A stretch of 12,508 nt of DNA from Alphaproteobacteria bacterium (GTDB lineage Bacteria; Pseudomonadota; Alphaproteobacteria; UBA8366). The stretch is from contig JAOTYV010000120.1 in assembly GCA_029861675.1 (NCBI GenBank), positions 1 to 12,508 on the forward strand, in the 5' to 3' direction. The translations under genes and the position numbers were made by a program. Position 1 is the stretch's first letter. Each line of letters begins with the position of its first letter. Below the pieces are notes generated by a model, which saw nothing but the letters and a program-made list of their open reading frames with translations, was not told the DNA's origin and ran no database searches. Below, piece by piece: positions 1 through 6,923 of this stretch.

Positions 1-1928
1 TGACAGCCGCAGGGGTAGCTGTAATCTTTCGCGGCATAGTGGCTGTTTGCGTCGTAGCCGAGTTCCATCCCTTCGGGCAATTTGCTCTGATCGAACGCGG
101 CCGCCGCCACCGCCGTGATCGCAACCGTCCGATCGGTGCCCGCGACGGCGAATTGCCCGCCCTCGAAGACGATATCGTCGGCGCTCGCTTCCAGCAGATG
201 CGCGGCAATTTGCCGGCCCTTCTCGATCAGTTTCCCCGAGGCGAGATAAATTGCCGTGCCGGCGATCGTCGCGGTCCGGGATCCGCCCGTGCCGGTGCCG
301 ATGCCGACCCTGTCCGTGTCTCCCTGGACCACCCGAATTCCGTCGAGGTCGAGGCCAAGCTGGCTCGCCGCGACCTGCGCGAAGGTTGTCTCATGGCCCT
401 GACCGTTCGACTGGCCGGTCATGGTCAGGGTCAGGCCGCCGCCCGGATCGAATTGCATCCCGACCCGGCCGTCCTTGAATCCATCCGGCTCCGTGTAGAC
501 CGAGAATCCGAACCCGAGCCGTTTGCCGCGTGCCGCCGCCGCCGCACGGCGGCCCGGAAGTCCGTCCCGCCCGGCGAGCCGCAAGGCCTCGTCCATGTTT
601 TGCTGAAAATCGCCGCTGTCGTAGACCAGCCCGGTCGGCGTGCGATAGGGCATGTCCTCCGGCCGTACCAGATTGATCCGCCGCAGTTCCGCCGGATCCA
701 TCTCCAATTCGCGCGCCGCGGCATCGACCAGCCGTTCCACCATGTAACAAAATTCCGGCTTGCCGGCGCCCCGAAATGCCGCGATCGGGGTCGTGTTGGT
801 GAAGACGCATTGAGTCTCCGCGTGCACCGCGGCGATGCGGTACACATTGGTCAACATGCGGGTTCCGCCGCCGGTCGGAATGATCGGCGCGGCCGCGGTG
901 AGATAGCCGCCCATATTGGAGACGGTCCGACAGCGGAGCGCGAGGAAACGGTGGTTTTCATCCAGCGCCAGCGCCGCCTCCATCACGTGATCGCGGGCAT
1001 GCCGGTCCGTCATGAAACTGTCAGCGCGGTCTGGATACCATTTGACAGGACGGCCGACACGGCGCGCCGCCCAGCAGACGGCGATCTGCTCCGGATAGAT
1101 ATCGTTCTTGATGCCGAAACCGCCGCCGACATCCGGGGTGACCACGCGGATGGCCGCCGGCGATACATTCAATCCCTTGTTTGCCAGACCCATCTGGATC
1201 TGCGTGCCGCCGCCGGTCGGTGTGTACAAGGTATAACGGTCCAATGCGGGATCGTATTCCGCCAGCGCGCCGCGCGGCTCGAGCGCCGCCACCACTATGC
1301 GGTTGTTCACGAGATCCAACCGGACGATATGCCGCGCCGCGGCAAAGGCCGCATCGACCGCGTCCCGGTCGCCGGTTTCCCAATCCAACGCGACATTGGA
1401 CGAAAACTCTTCCCAAACATGGGGCGCGTCAGGCCGCAATGCATCGGTCGCAGCGGTGACACTGGGCAGGATTTCGTAATCCACTTCGACGAGATCCGCC
1501 GCCGCCAAGGCGTTCTCCGGCGTATCGGCCAATACCATCGCCACCGCATCGCCGACATGCCGCGCCTTGTCCGACGTAATCGCCCGCTGCGCGGGATTGC
1601 GGATCGGCGACCCGTCGCGATTGAGCGGCGACGGCGGCGCCTGGAGAAGCCCCGCGCCGTCGGCGGCGAGATCGTCCCCGGTCAGGACCGCCGCGACGCC
1701 GGTAGCGGACATCGCCGCCCCGGTATCGATCTTCCGGATGCGCGCATGACCATGCGGCGATCGAAGAAAGCTAGCGTGCAGTTGATCCGGCAAATTCAAA
1801 TCATCGATGTACCGGCCGCGCCCGGACAGCAAGGCATGATCCTCGCGCCGGGGCACCGGTTGACCGATGCCGCCCGCGGCATTGCCAGTGCCAACTTCGC
1901 CCCCGGCGCCCGCCTCTTCATTGATCAT
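1..1928 (-). CDS. Xanthine dehydrogenase-family molybdopterin-binding subunit (CoxL-like), C-terminus off window
   Basis: This is the large catalytic subunit of a molybdenum hydroxylase (CO dehydrogenase/aldehyde oxidase/xanthine dehydrogenase family), which hydroxylates a carbon centre using water and the molybdopterin cofactor. The frame is open for 642 codons from the ATG at 1928 to the left edge, against roughly 770 residues for the family, so the last ~130 residues, including the catalytic Glu region, are not visible. Visible motifs are an N-terminal RREDHALLSGRGRYIDD block, a LRSPHGHARI block, VGGGFG at about 267-272 (cofactor binding) and AAFRGAGKPE at 383-392. The last motif lies where CO-oxidising form I enzymes carry the Cys-containing AYxCSFR loop. 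Here there is no Cys, as in form II homologues, so a substrate other than CO is likely. The visible part ends at YPCGC, just before the usual EVExDPETG segment. The ribosome binding site is weak. No FAD or 2Fe-2S subunit gene is adjacent on the visible side. It is divergent from the ThDP enzyme. Confidence 0.93.
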   Translation of the reverse strand, partial: MINEEAGAGGEVGTGNAAGGIGQPVPRREDHALLSGRGRYIDDLNLPDQLHASFLRSPHGHARIRKIDTGAAMSATGVAAVLTGDDLAADGAGLLQAPPSPLNRDGSPIRNPAQRAITSDKARHVGDAVAMVLADTPENALAAADLVEVDYEILPSVTAATDALRPDAPHVWEEFSSNVALDWETGDRDAVDAAFAAARHIVRLDLVNNRIVVAALEPRGALAEYDPALDRYTLYTPTGGGTQIQMGLANKGLNVSPAAIRVVTPDVGGGFGIKNDIYPEQIAVCWAARRVGRPVKWYPDRADSFMTDRHARDHVMEAALALDENHRFLALRCRTVSNMGGYLTAAAPIIPTGGGTRMLTNVYRIAAVHAETQCVFTNTTPIAAFRGAGKPEFCYMVERLVDAAARELEMDPAELRRINLVRPEDMPYRTPTGLVYDSGDFQQNMDEALRLAGRDGLPGRRAAAAARGKRLGFGFSVYTEPDGFKDGRVGMQFDPGGGLTLTMTGQSNGQGHETTFAQVAASQLGLDLDGIRVVQGDTDRVGIGTGTGGSRTATIAGTAIYLASGKLIEKGRQIAAHLLEASADDIVFEGGQFAVAGTDRTVAITAVAAAAFDQSKLPEGMELGYDANSHYAAKDYSYPCGC

Positions 1929-1958
1929 CTTTGTGCTCGGTTCGGTTTTTCGGTAACA

Positions 1959-1977
1959 ATGATAGCGACACTAACAT
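1959..1977. promoter_or_regulatory. Imperfect dyad in divergent intergenic region (candidate operator)
   Basis: The gap 1929-2059 lies between two divergent starts and is AT-richer than its surroundings. It contains an imperfect 19-bp palindrome of the form ATGNTAGNGNCNCTANCAT, with 14 of 18 arm positions symmetric. The location would suit a regulator controlling both the CoxL-like gene and the ThDP enzyme gene. No regulator is encoded nearby, so this remains a sequence-level candidate. A TAATAT box at 2034-2039 could be a -10 element for the rightward gene, but I see no convincing -35. Confidence 0.35.
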
Positions 1978-2045
1978 AGCGCGCCGTCCCGTCAGGATGG
2001 CGATATGCATCCAGCCTACTCGCAACGAACAATTAATATCCTTTC

Positions 2046-2052
2046 AGGGAGA
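2046..2052 (+). promoter_or_regulatory. Ribosome binding site AGGGAGA fixing the ThDP enzyme start
   Basis: A purine-rich AGGGAGA sits 7 nt upstream of the ATG at 2060. The frame is also open further upstream, but that extension (to 1931) has no comparable site and no family resemblance, so this site decides the start. Confidence 0.7.
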
Positions 2053-2059
2053 ATGCGCA

Positions 2060-3694
2060 ATGAACGGTGGCGAAGTCGTGGTCGAAACCATGCTGTCGCG
2101 GGATGTGGACACGGTATTTTTCGTGCCTGGCGGCACCAACACAACAATTCTGGAGGCGCTGAGCCGCAATCAGAACAAAATCCGCTCCGTGGCGACCCGC
2201 CTTGAATCCTCCGCCGGCTTTGCGGCGGATGCCTATTCCGCCATTCGCAAGAAACCCGCCTGCGTCATCTGCAGCCGCGCGCCGGGCGCCTCCAACGCCA
2301 CGATCGGCATTCACACCGCGATGCAGGCGTCCCGTCCGCTGGTGCTGTTCATCACCAACATTCCCCGCGCGATCAAAGGCCGCGAATCGTTCCAGGAAGT
2401 GAACTACCACCTGATGTTCGCGCCGGTCGCCAAGGCCGTGTTCGACGTCAATTCCTTCAACGAACTCGCCGACGTGGTCGGCCGCGCCCTGGATTTGTCG
2501 GTCAGTGGGCGGCCCGGGCCGGTGGTGGTCTCGATCTCCATGGACATTCTCGACGGCGATACGGGCGAGCCGCCCATCTCGAAAGCGCCGGCGCCGGTAC
2601 GCTTGGGCGCAGATCCGGACGCGGTGCAAGCGGCCGCAAAACTGATCGACGCCGCGAAACACCCGATCATCATCGCCGGCGAAATGATCGGTTTCGAGGG
2701 CGCGTCGAAGGAACTCGAAAAATTCGCCGATGCGACCGGCGCCGGCGTGCTCACCGCCTATCGGCAACAGGACGCGATCCGCGCCGATCACGCCGGCCAT
2801 TTCGGCCACTTGTCGATCAATCGCCTGCCCTTTCAGGAAAAAGCCATCGAAGAAGCCGACCTGATCATTGCGGTTGGCAGCCGCCTCGACAGCGTCACCA
2901 CCGATGGCTACGTGATGCCGCGCCCCGACCAGAAACTGGTCATGATCTATCCCGACCCGTCGGCCTTTTCGCAATGGTCGGCGGATGCGGCGCTCGGTTC
3001 GCACTCGGTACCGGCGATGCGGGCGATCGCGTCCGCGCTGTCCCAAAAACCGCCGAAGGAACGCCTGGCGTGGCGCGACACGGTGCACAAGGCCGAGGTG
3101 GACTTCGCCAAGCCCGGCGAGATCGAGGTCCAGGGCGATATCGACATGGCCAAGGTGATCAGCCAGTTCAATGCGGCGGTCCCGAAGAATTCGATCATGG
3201 TGTCGGACGCCGGCACCTTCGGCCGCTGGATTACCCGATACTACCGTTTCAACAGCCCGGACACGGAGCTTTCACCGGTCAGCGGCGCGATGGGATACGG
3301 CGTGCCCGGCGGCATCGGCGCCCAGGTCGCCAACCCCGACGCCCCGGTCTTTGTGTGGGTCGGCGATGGCGGGTTCCTGATGACCGGCAATGAATGCGCG
3401 GTGATCGTTCAGGAAAAGCTGCCGGTCAAGATCATCGTCTGCGACAACAGTTGCTGGGGCTCGATCCTGGTGCACCAGAACAAACGCTTCGACGGGTGGG
3501 ATTTCGGTACGCGGCTGCAAAGTCCGGACTTCGCGGCGCTCGGCCGCGGTTTCGGCATGCCGAGCTGGAAAGTCGCCAAGACCGAGGAATTCGCCGGCGC
3601 GCTGGAGGAGGTGATGGCGGTCGACGGCCCCGCCATGCTGCACCTGCTGCAGGACGCCCGCGACGTATCGCCCTATTCGGGCAGCGCGCGGTAG
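2060..3694 (+). CDS. Thiamine-diphosphate-dependent enzyme, acetolactate synthase-like
   Basis: This 544-residue protein has the three-domain layout of the ALS/benzoylformate decarboxylase/pyruvate oxidase superfamily: PYR domain (about 1-170), central domain (about 185-320) and PP domain (about 355-535). The catalytic Glu that activates ThDP is E49, in a RLESSAGFAADAY context. SFQEVN and GRPGPVVVSI are conserved PYR-domain features. The Mg/ThDP motif starts at G435-D436-G437 and ends at N463 in CDNSCWGS. Such enzymes decarboxylate 2-oxo acids or ligate the resulting aldehyde equivalent. No small regulatory ALS subunit follows, so a biosynthetic acetolactate synthase is unlikely, and a catabolic 2-oxo acid decarboxylase, lyase or carboligase is more plausible. 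The start is set by the AGGGAGA site. The gene ends 6 bp from a convergent PLP-enzyme gene. The substrate is unknown. Confidence 0.93.
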   Translation: MNGGEVVVETMLSRDVDTVFFVPGGTNTTILEALSRNQNKIRSVATRLESSAGFAADAYSAIRKKPACVICSRAPGASNATIGIHTAMQASRPLVLFITNIPRAIKGRESFQEVNYHLMFAPVAKAVFDVNSFNELADVVGRALDLSVSGRPGPVVVSISMDILDGDTGEPPISKAPAPVRLGADPDAVQAAAKLIDAAKHPIIIAGEMIGFEGASKELEKFADATGAGVLTAYRQQDAIRADHAGHFGHLSINRLPFQEKAIEEADLIIAVGSRLDSVTTDGYVMPRPDQKLVMIYPDPSAFSQWSADAALGSHSVPAMRAIASALSQKPPKERLAWRDTVHKAEVDFAKPGEIEVQGDIDMAKVISQFNAAVPKNSIMVSDAGTFGRWITRYYRFNSPDTELSPVSGAMGYGVPGGIGAQVANPDAPVFVWVGDGGFLMTGNECAVIVQEKLPVKIIVCDNSCWGSILVHQNKRFDGWDFGTRLQSPDFAALGRGFGMPSWKVAKTEEFAGALEEVMAVDGPAMLHLLQDARDVSPYSGSAR

Positions 3695-3700
3695 CGCACC

Positions 3701-4921
3701 TTACCGGTCCGCCAGCCAGCTTCGGGTAAGATCGAGCACGCGGTCGACATCGGCTTCGTTGTTGTAGAGATGCAGCGCGAATCGCAGCATGCCGCGGCGG
3801 ATCGACAGGACGACGCCATTGTCGGTGAGATGGGCGAATAGCGATTCGAGCGCCGCGTCGTCCATCGCATCGTTCTGATTGGCCGCGAAACTCCCAACCG
3901 TCACCGTATGCGCCAGATGCGGCCCCGGCGGGCCGCCCGAGACCGGGAGGCCGAGCTGATGCAGGCCGCCCGCGAACCGTTGCGCCAGCCCGCACACATA
4001 TTGCTCGATCCGCGCCGGCCCGATTTCCAGGAACAGATCGAGCGACGGTTCGACCGCGACCGCCGCCGGATAGTTGTAATTGCCCACATCGAACCGGCGA
4101 GCGCCCGGCATCAGGTCATACCCTTCGTCGCCCATCGTCGCCTCGTGCACGTCTTCGCCAAGGTCGATGCTGAACCGCGCCAGCGACGCCGGCGTCAGGC
4201 GTGCGGCCCAATCGCGGCGGCAATATAGAAAACCGAGACCGTACAGACCCAGCAGGCATTTCTGCGTCGATACCGCCATGCCGTCGATCTGCAATTCCTG
4301 CACATCCGTATCGACCACGCCCACCGACTGCACACCATCGACCAGGAGAAACACATCGCGTTCGCGGCACGCACGCCCGAGACGGCCGATATCGGCGCGA
4401 AACCCCGGCGCGAATGTCACGGTGGATGCGGTGACCAAGCGCGTCCGGTCGTCGATCGCCGCGATGATCGCGTCGACATCGATATGGCCCGCCCGCTCCG
4501 GCACCGACCGAACGGTCACGTCGTTGCGCGCATGCTGGTTGAGCCAGGGATAAATGTTGTTGGGATGCTCGAGGTCGCGGCACAGCACCATATTGTCGCC
4601 CGCCTGCCAGGGCAGCGCCGATGCGATGGCGTTTAATCCATCCGAAACATTCTTCGTATACGCGATCTCGTCGCTGTGCGCGTTGATCAGCCGTGCGAAC
4701 TTCTCGCGTACACGCTCGATCGTCGCGAACATCTCCGGCTTGTCGGCGCTTCCCGCGGACAACCGGTCGAGGTGACCGTCCATCGCTTCCCGCGCCGGAC
4801 GCGACAGCAGCCCCCGCGCCGCGACATTCATGTACACCGTGCCGGCGGCGCCGGGAAACAAGGCGCGGGCCGCTTCAAAATCGGTTTGCGGGCGTTCGAC
4901 AGCCAATGAATCGCTTGCCAT
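3701..4921 (-). CDS. Class V aminotransferase-fold PLP-dependent enzyme (copy 1)
   Basis: This 406-residue protein is a fold-type I, class V PLP enzyme (the group of cysteine desulfurases, isopenicillin-N epimerase-like proteins and kynureninases). Visible features are YMNVAARGLL at 30-39, the LEHPNN substrate/cofactor segment with H119, VDGVQS with D195 (pyridine nitrogen contact), and STQKCLLGLYG with K221 as the presumed Schiff-base lysine. The C-terminal small domain ends in SIRRGMLRFALHLYNNEADV, the usual arginine-containing carboxylate-binding region. The ATG at 4921 is preferred because a GGAAAA site precedes it; an in-frame start at 4966 adds 15 low-complexity residues. It is convergent with the ThDP gene and divergent from the EamA transporter gene. 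The reaction could be transamination, epimerisation, or C-S or C-N lysis; the sequence does not decide. It is only distantly similar to the second class V enzyme in the window. Confidence 0.92.
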   Translation of the reverse strand: MASDSLAVERPQTDFEAARALFPGAAGTVYMNVAARGLLSRPAREAMDGHLDRLSAGSADKPEMFATIERVREKFARLINAHSDEIAYTKNVSDGLNAIASALPWQAGDNMVLCRDLEHPNNIYPWLNQHARNDVTVRSVPERAGHIDVDAIIAAIDDRTRLVTASTVTFAPGFRADIGRLGRACRERDVFLLVDGVQSVGVVDTDVQELQIDGMAVSTQKCLLGLYGLGFLYCRRDWAARLTPASLARFSIDLGEDVHEATMGDEGYDLMPGARRFDVGNYNYPAAVAVEPSLDLFLEIGPARIEQYVCGLAQRFAGGLHQLGLPVSGGPPGPHLAHTVTVGSFAANQNDAMDDAALESLFAHLTDNGVVLSIRRGMLRFALHLYNNEADVDRVLDLTRSWLADR

Positions 4922-5084
4922 ATTCTGTTTTCCAGTATGATGCTGTTGCTTACCGGCCCCATCCAAGGGTCACCTAAGACTAAATCCAAGTCCCGGCAGC
5001 CGCAATCAACCATCCCCTGCATCGAGACGACAGCAGCGCGACGGTCGGGCGCATGTTTGCGCGAAACGACGGACTCGACATGGT
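4922..5084. promoter_or_regulatory. Divergent intergenic region with short inverted repeat
   Basis: These 163 bp separate the leftward PLP-enzyme start from the rightward transporter start and must carry both promoters unless each gene is read through. The only structure I can point to is a perfect GCGCA/TGCGC inverted repeat with a TGTT loop at 5049-5062, 22 bp before the transporter GTG start. I see no convincing -35/-10 pair and no small gene. Confidence 0.3.
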
Positions 5085-5960
5085 GTGACAAGCATATCGG
5101 AACGAACAAACAAGCCCGCCCGGGGTATCGGGCTGATGATTCTCGGCTGCGCGTTCCTGATGATGAGCGACGCCGTGTCGAAATGGTTGAGCCAGACCTA
5201 TCCGGTCGGGCAAATCATGTGCCTGCGAAATGTCTTCGTATTGGTCCCCATTCTCTTCGTGGTTTGGCGCAGCGGACGGTTCGCCGATTTGCGCATCGGC
5301 AATTGGGGCGGGCAATTCCTGCGGGGCGGGTTTCACGTCCTAGCGGCCGCCCTGTTCGTCACCAGCGTCAGCCTGCTGCCGTTGGCCGACGTGCATGCGA
5401 TCGGATTCGTAGGTCCCATATTCATCGCCGCCCTCTCCCCGTTCCTGCTGAAAGAGCACGTCGGATGGCGCCGCTGGACGGCGATTCTGGTCGGATTTGC
5501 CGGCGTGCTCGTCATGCTCCGGCCCACCGGCGCGGGGTTTCACTACCTCGGACTGATCCCGGTCGCCGCGGCCCTCTCGTCCGCATTGCGCGATATTGCC
5601 ACCCGCCACCTCAGCCGGGACCAAACATCGATCTCCATCCTGCTTTTTTCATCGTCGATGGTGATCATCGTCGGGCTCTTTACCGCCCCCTTCGGGTGGC
5701 AGGCGCTCACTCTGCAATCCACGGCGCTCTTCGCGCTGAACGGTTTCGTCAACGGCAGCGCCCATTTTCTGATTATCGAATCCTATCGGAATGCCCAAGC
5801 GCCAATCGTTGCGCCGTTCAAATATTCAATGCTTCTTTGGGCGACCCTGTTCGGTTTCTTGATTTGGAACCAACTGCCGGATGCATGGATCATCGGCGGC
5901 ACCGTGCCCCTGATCGGCAGCGGCCTCTATATCTTCTATCGCGAGCAACGCTTCAAATAG
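5085..5960 (+). CDS. EamA/DMT-superfamily transporter
   Basis: This 291-residue inner-membrane protein belongs to the drug/metabolite transporter superfamily, with two EamA repeats (about 14-146 and 155-287) and about ten hydrophobic helices. Family features include the helix-4 region ADVHAIGFVGPIFIAALS, followed by LLKEHVGWRRW at the end of repeat 1, where a Glu (E124) and basic residues close the repeat. Repeat 2 ends IGSGLYIFYREQ. The members usually export or take up small metabolites, often amino acids or nucleotide precursors. The start is GTG at 5085. An ATG at 5080 overlaps it but closes at once with TGA, and the next good in-frame ATG lies within the first helix. The Shine-Dalgarno is weak. 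The gene ends 4 bp from the convergent stress-protein gene. Substrate unknown; export of a pathway intermediate or an amine product is an inference from context. Confidence 0.9.
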   Translation: MTSISERTNKPARGIGLMILGCAFLMMSDAVSKWLSQTYPVGQIMCLRNVFVLVPILFVVWRSGRFADLRIGNWGGQFLRGGFHVLAAALFVTSVSLLPLADVHAIGFVGPIFIAALSPFLLKEHVGWRRWTAILVGFAGVLVMLRPTGAGFHYLGLIPVAAALSSALRDIATRHLSRDQTSISILLFSSSMVIIVGLFTAPFGWQALTLQSTALFALNGFVNGSAHFLIIESYRNAQAPIVAPFKYSMLLWATLFGFLIWNQLPDAWIIGGTVPLIGSGLYIFYREQRFK

Positions 5961-5964
5961 ACCG

Positions 5965-6906
5965 TCAGCGAACGATCATGACCGAATTGGGGGCGGTCTG
6001 CATGATATCCTGGGATACGCTACTGCTGAAGAATCGCGCCCAGGGCGTCTTCCCGGATTCGGCCACTACGATTACGGAATAATCGGCGCCGACTTCCAGA
6101 ATTTGCTCCACCGGATCGCCAATCCGCGTGTAGCTGTTTTTGATGGTAATCCGCTTGGCGTCAAAAATGGATTTCAGCTTGGCGAGATGTCCCGCCGCTG
6201 CCGCCTCGCCTTCAACGTCCGGAGAGACCGCCAGGATCGACACCGGCGCATTGCCGTGGCTGGCAAGGAACAAGTTCCGCTCGATCGCCGCGTTTGCGTG
6301 CTCCGACCCATCCGAACAAATAAGATGGCCCCGGACCGCATCCAGTTCGCGCGCGACCAGTACGGAACACGGTGCATGGTCGACGACTTTTTCCGCGACC
6401 GCCGGATCCCAGAAGGACTTGGTCTTGCCCCGCCGCCACCGCTCCGACGCGCCAAGAATGATCAGATCGTAATGCGCGACCTCGGTTTGCTCCAGGATAC
6501 CGCTGGGCACATTGAAAGCGACCTTGAGCTTTAGGATGATCTTCTTGCCGGTTTTGTCGGTATATTCGATCTTGTTGTCGCCGAGAGGGTCGCCTTCCAC
6601 GTCGACGTGGGTTGCCTCTTCCTTCCAGTCATCCCCCATCGCGCCATGGGCGATGAGCACGTCGCGGCCCTTCTTCAAGTACGTAATACCGGGAAGTTCC
6701 AAACCCCAATTCAACATGTTTTCCCGGGCGATGCGGACATTCAGGCCGCCACTGCGCAGGCCGTGGTCCATCGGCCGCACATAACACAGGCAGATATCGT
6801 GTTCCGGGCCGAATTCCGCCGCGAACGACGCGCCCCGATACGACTCTTCGGTGCCGTCAATACAGACGAGAATTCGGAATTTCCGCTCGCTAGCCTGATC
6901 GGCCAT
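5965..6906 (-). CDS. Tandem universal stress protein (UspA family)
   Basis: This 313-residue cytoplasmic protein has two Usp domains. Domain 1 (about 9-186) starts KFRILVCIDGTEES and ends with LGASERWRRGK and APCSVLVAR. Domain 2 (about 190-313) starts GHLICSDGSEHA and ends VVAESGK, FFSSSVSQDIM and APNSVMIVR. Domain 1 is longer than the usual 140-150 residues because of a charged segment at about 95-133 (VDVEGDPLGDNKIEY followed by TDKTGKKIILKLKV) that looks like an extra beta hairpin. The glycine-rich ends of both domains resemble, but do not fully match, the G-2X-G-9X-G(S/T) ATP motif. The ATG at 6906 has an excellent GGAGGG site at 6910-6915. The gene follows the SLC13 transporter by 17 bp, which points to one transcript and a role in gating or sensing for that transporter; this role is inference. 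Confidence 0.92.
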   Translation of the reverse strand: MADQASERKFRILVCIDGTEESYRGASFAAEFGPEHDICLCYVRPMDHGLRSGGLNVRIARENMLNWGLELPGITYLKKGRDVLIAHGAMGDDWKEEATHVDVEGDPLGDNKIEYTDKTGKKIILKLKVAFNVPSGILEQTEVAHYDLIILGASERWRRGKTKSFWDPAVAEKVVDHAPCSVLVARELDAVRGHLICSDGSEHANAAIERNLFLASHGNAPVSILAVSPDVEGEAAAAGHLAKLKSIFDAKRITIKNSYTRIGDPVEQILEVGADYSVIVVAESGKTPWARFFSSSVSQDIMQTAPNSVMIVR

Positions 6907-6909
6907 GTT

Positions 6910-6915
6910 CCCTCC
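6910..6915 (-). promoter_or_regulatory. Strong ribosome binding site (GGAGGG) for the stress protein
   Basis: On the minus strand GGAGGG ends 3 nt before the ATG at 6906, and it lies within the 17-nt gap after the transporter stop. The frame remains open upstream of this ATG for hundreds of codons inside the transporter gene in another frame. This site is what fixes the real start. Confidence 0.75.
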
Positions 6916-6923
6916 GACCGGTC

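Noticed and set aside
1..1928. Calling the gene coxL (carbon monoxide dehydrogenase)
   Set aside because: The Cys-containing active-site loop of true CO dehydrogenase is absent, so the symbol would mislead.
39..1979. Rightward open frame of 646 codons
   Set aside because: It is antisense to the CoxL-like gene, its product is Arg/His/Pro-rich with no family resemblance, and the opposite strand gives a perfect molybdenum hydroxylase sequence. It is a GC-rich shadow frame.
2033..3088. Leftward open frame of 351 codons opposite the ThDP enzyme
   Set aside because: The sense strand encodes a complete ThDP enzyme; the antisense product is His/Arg/Gly-rich and resembles nothing.
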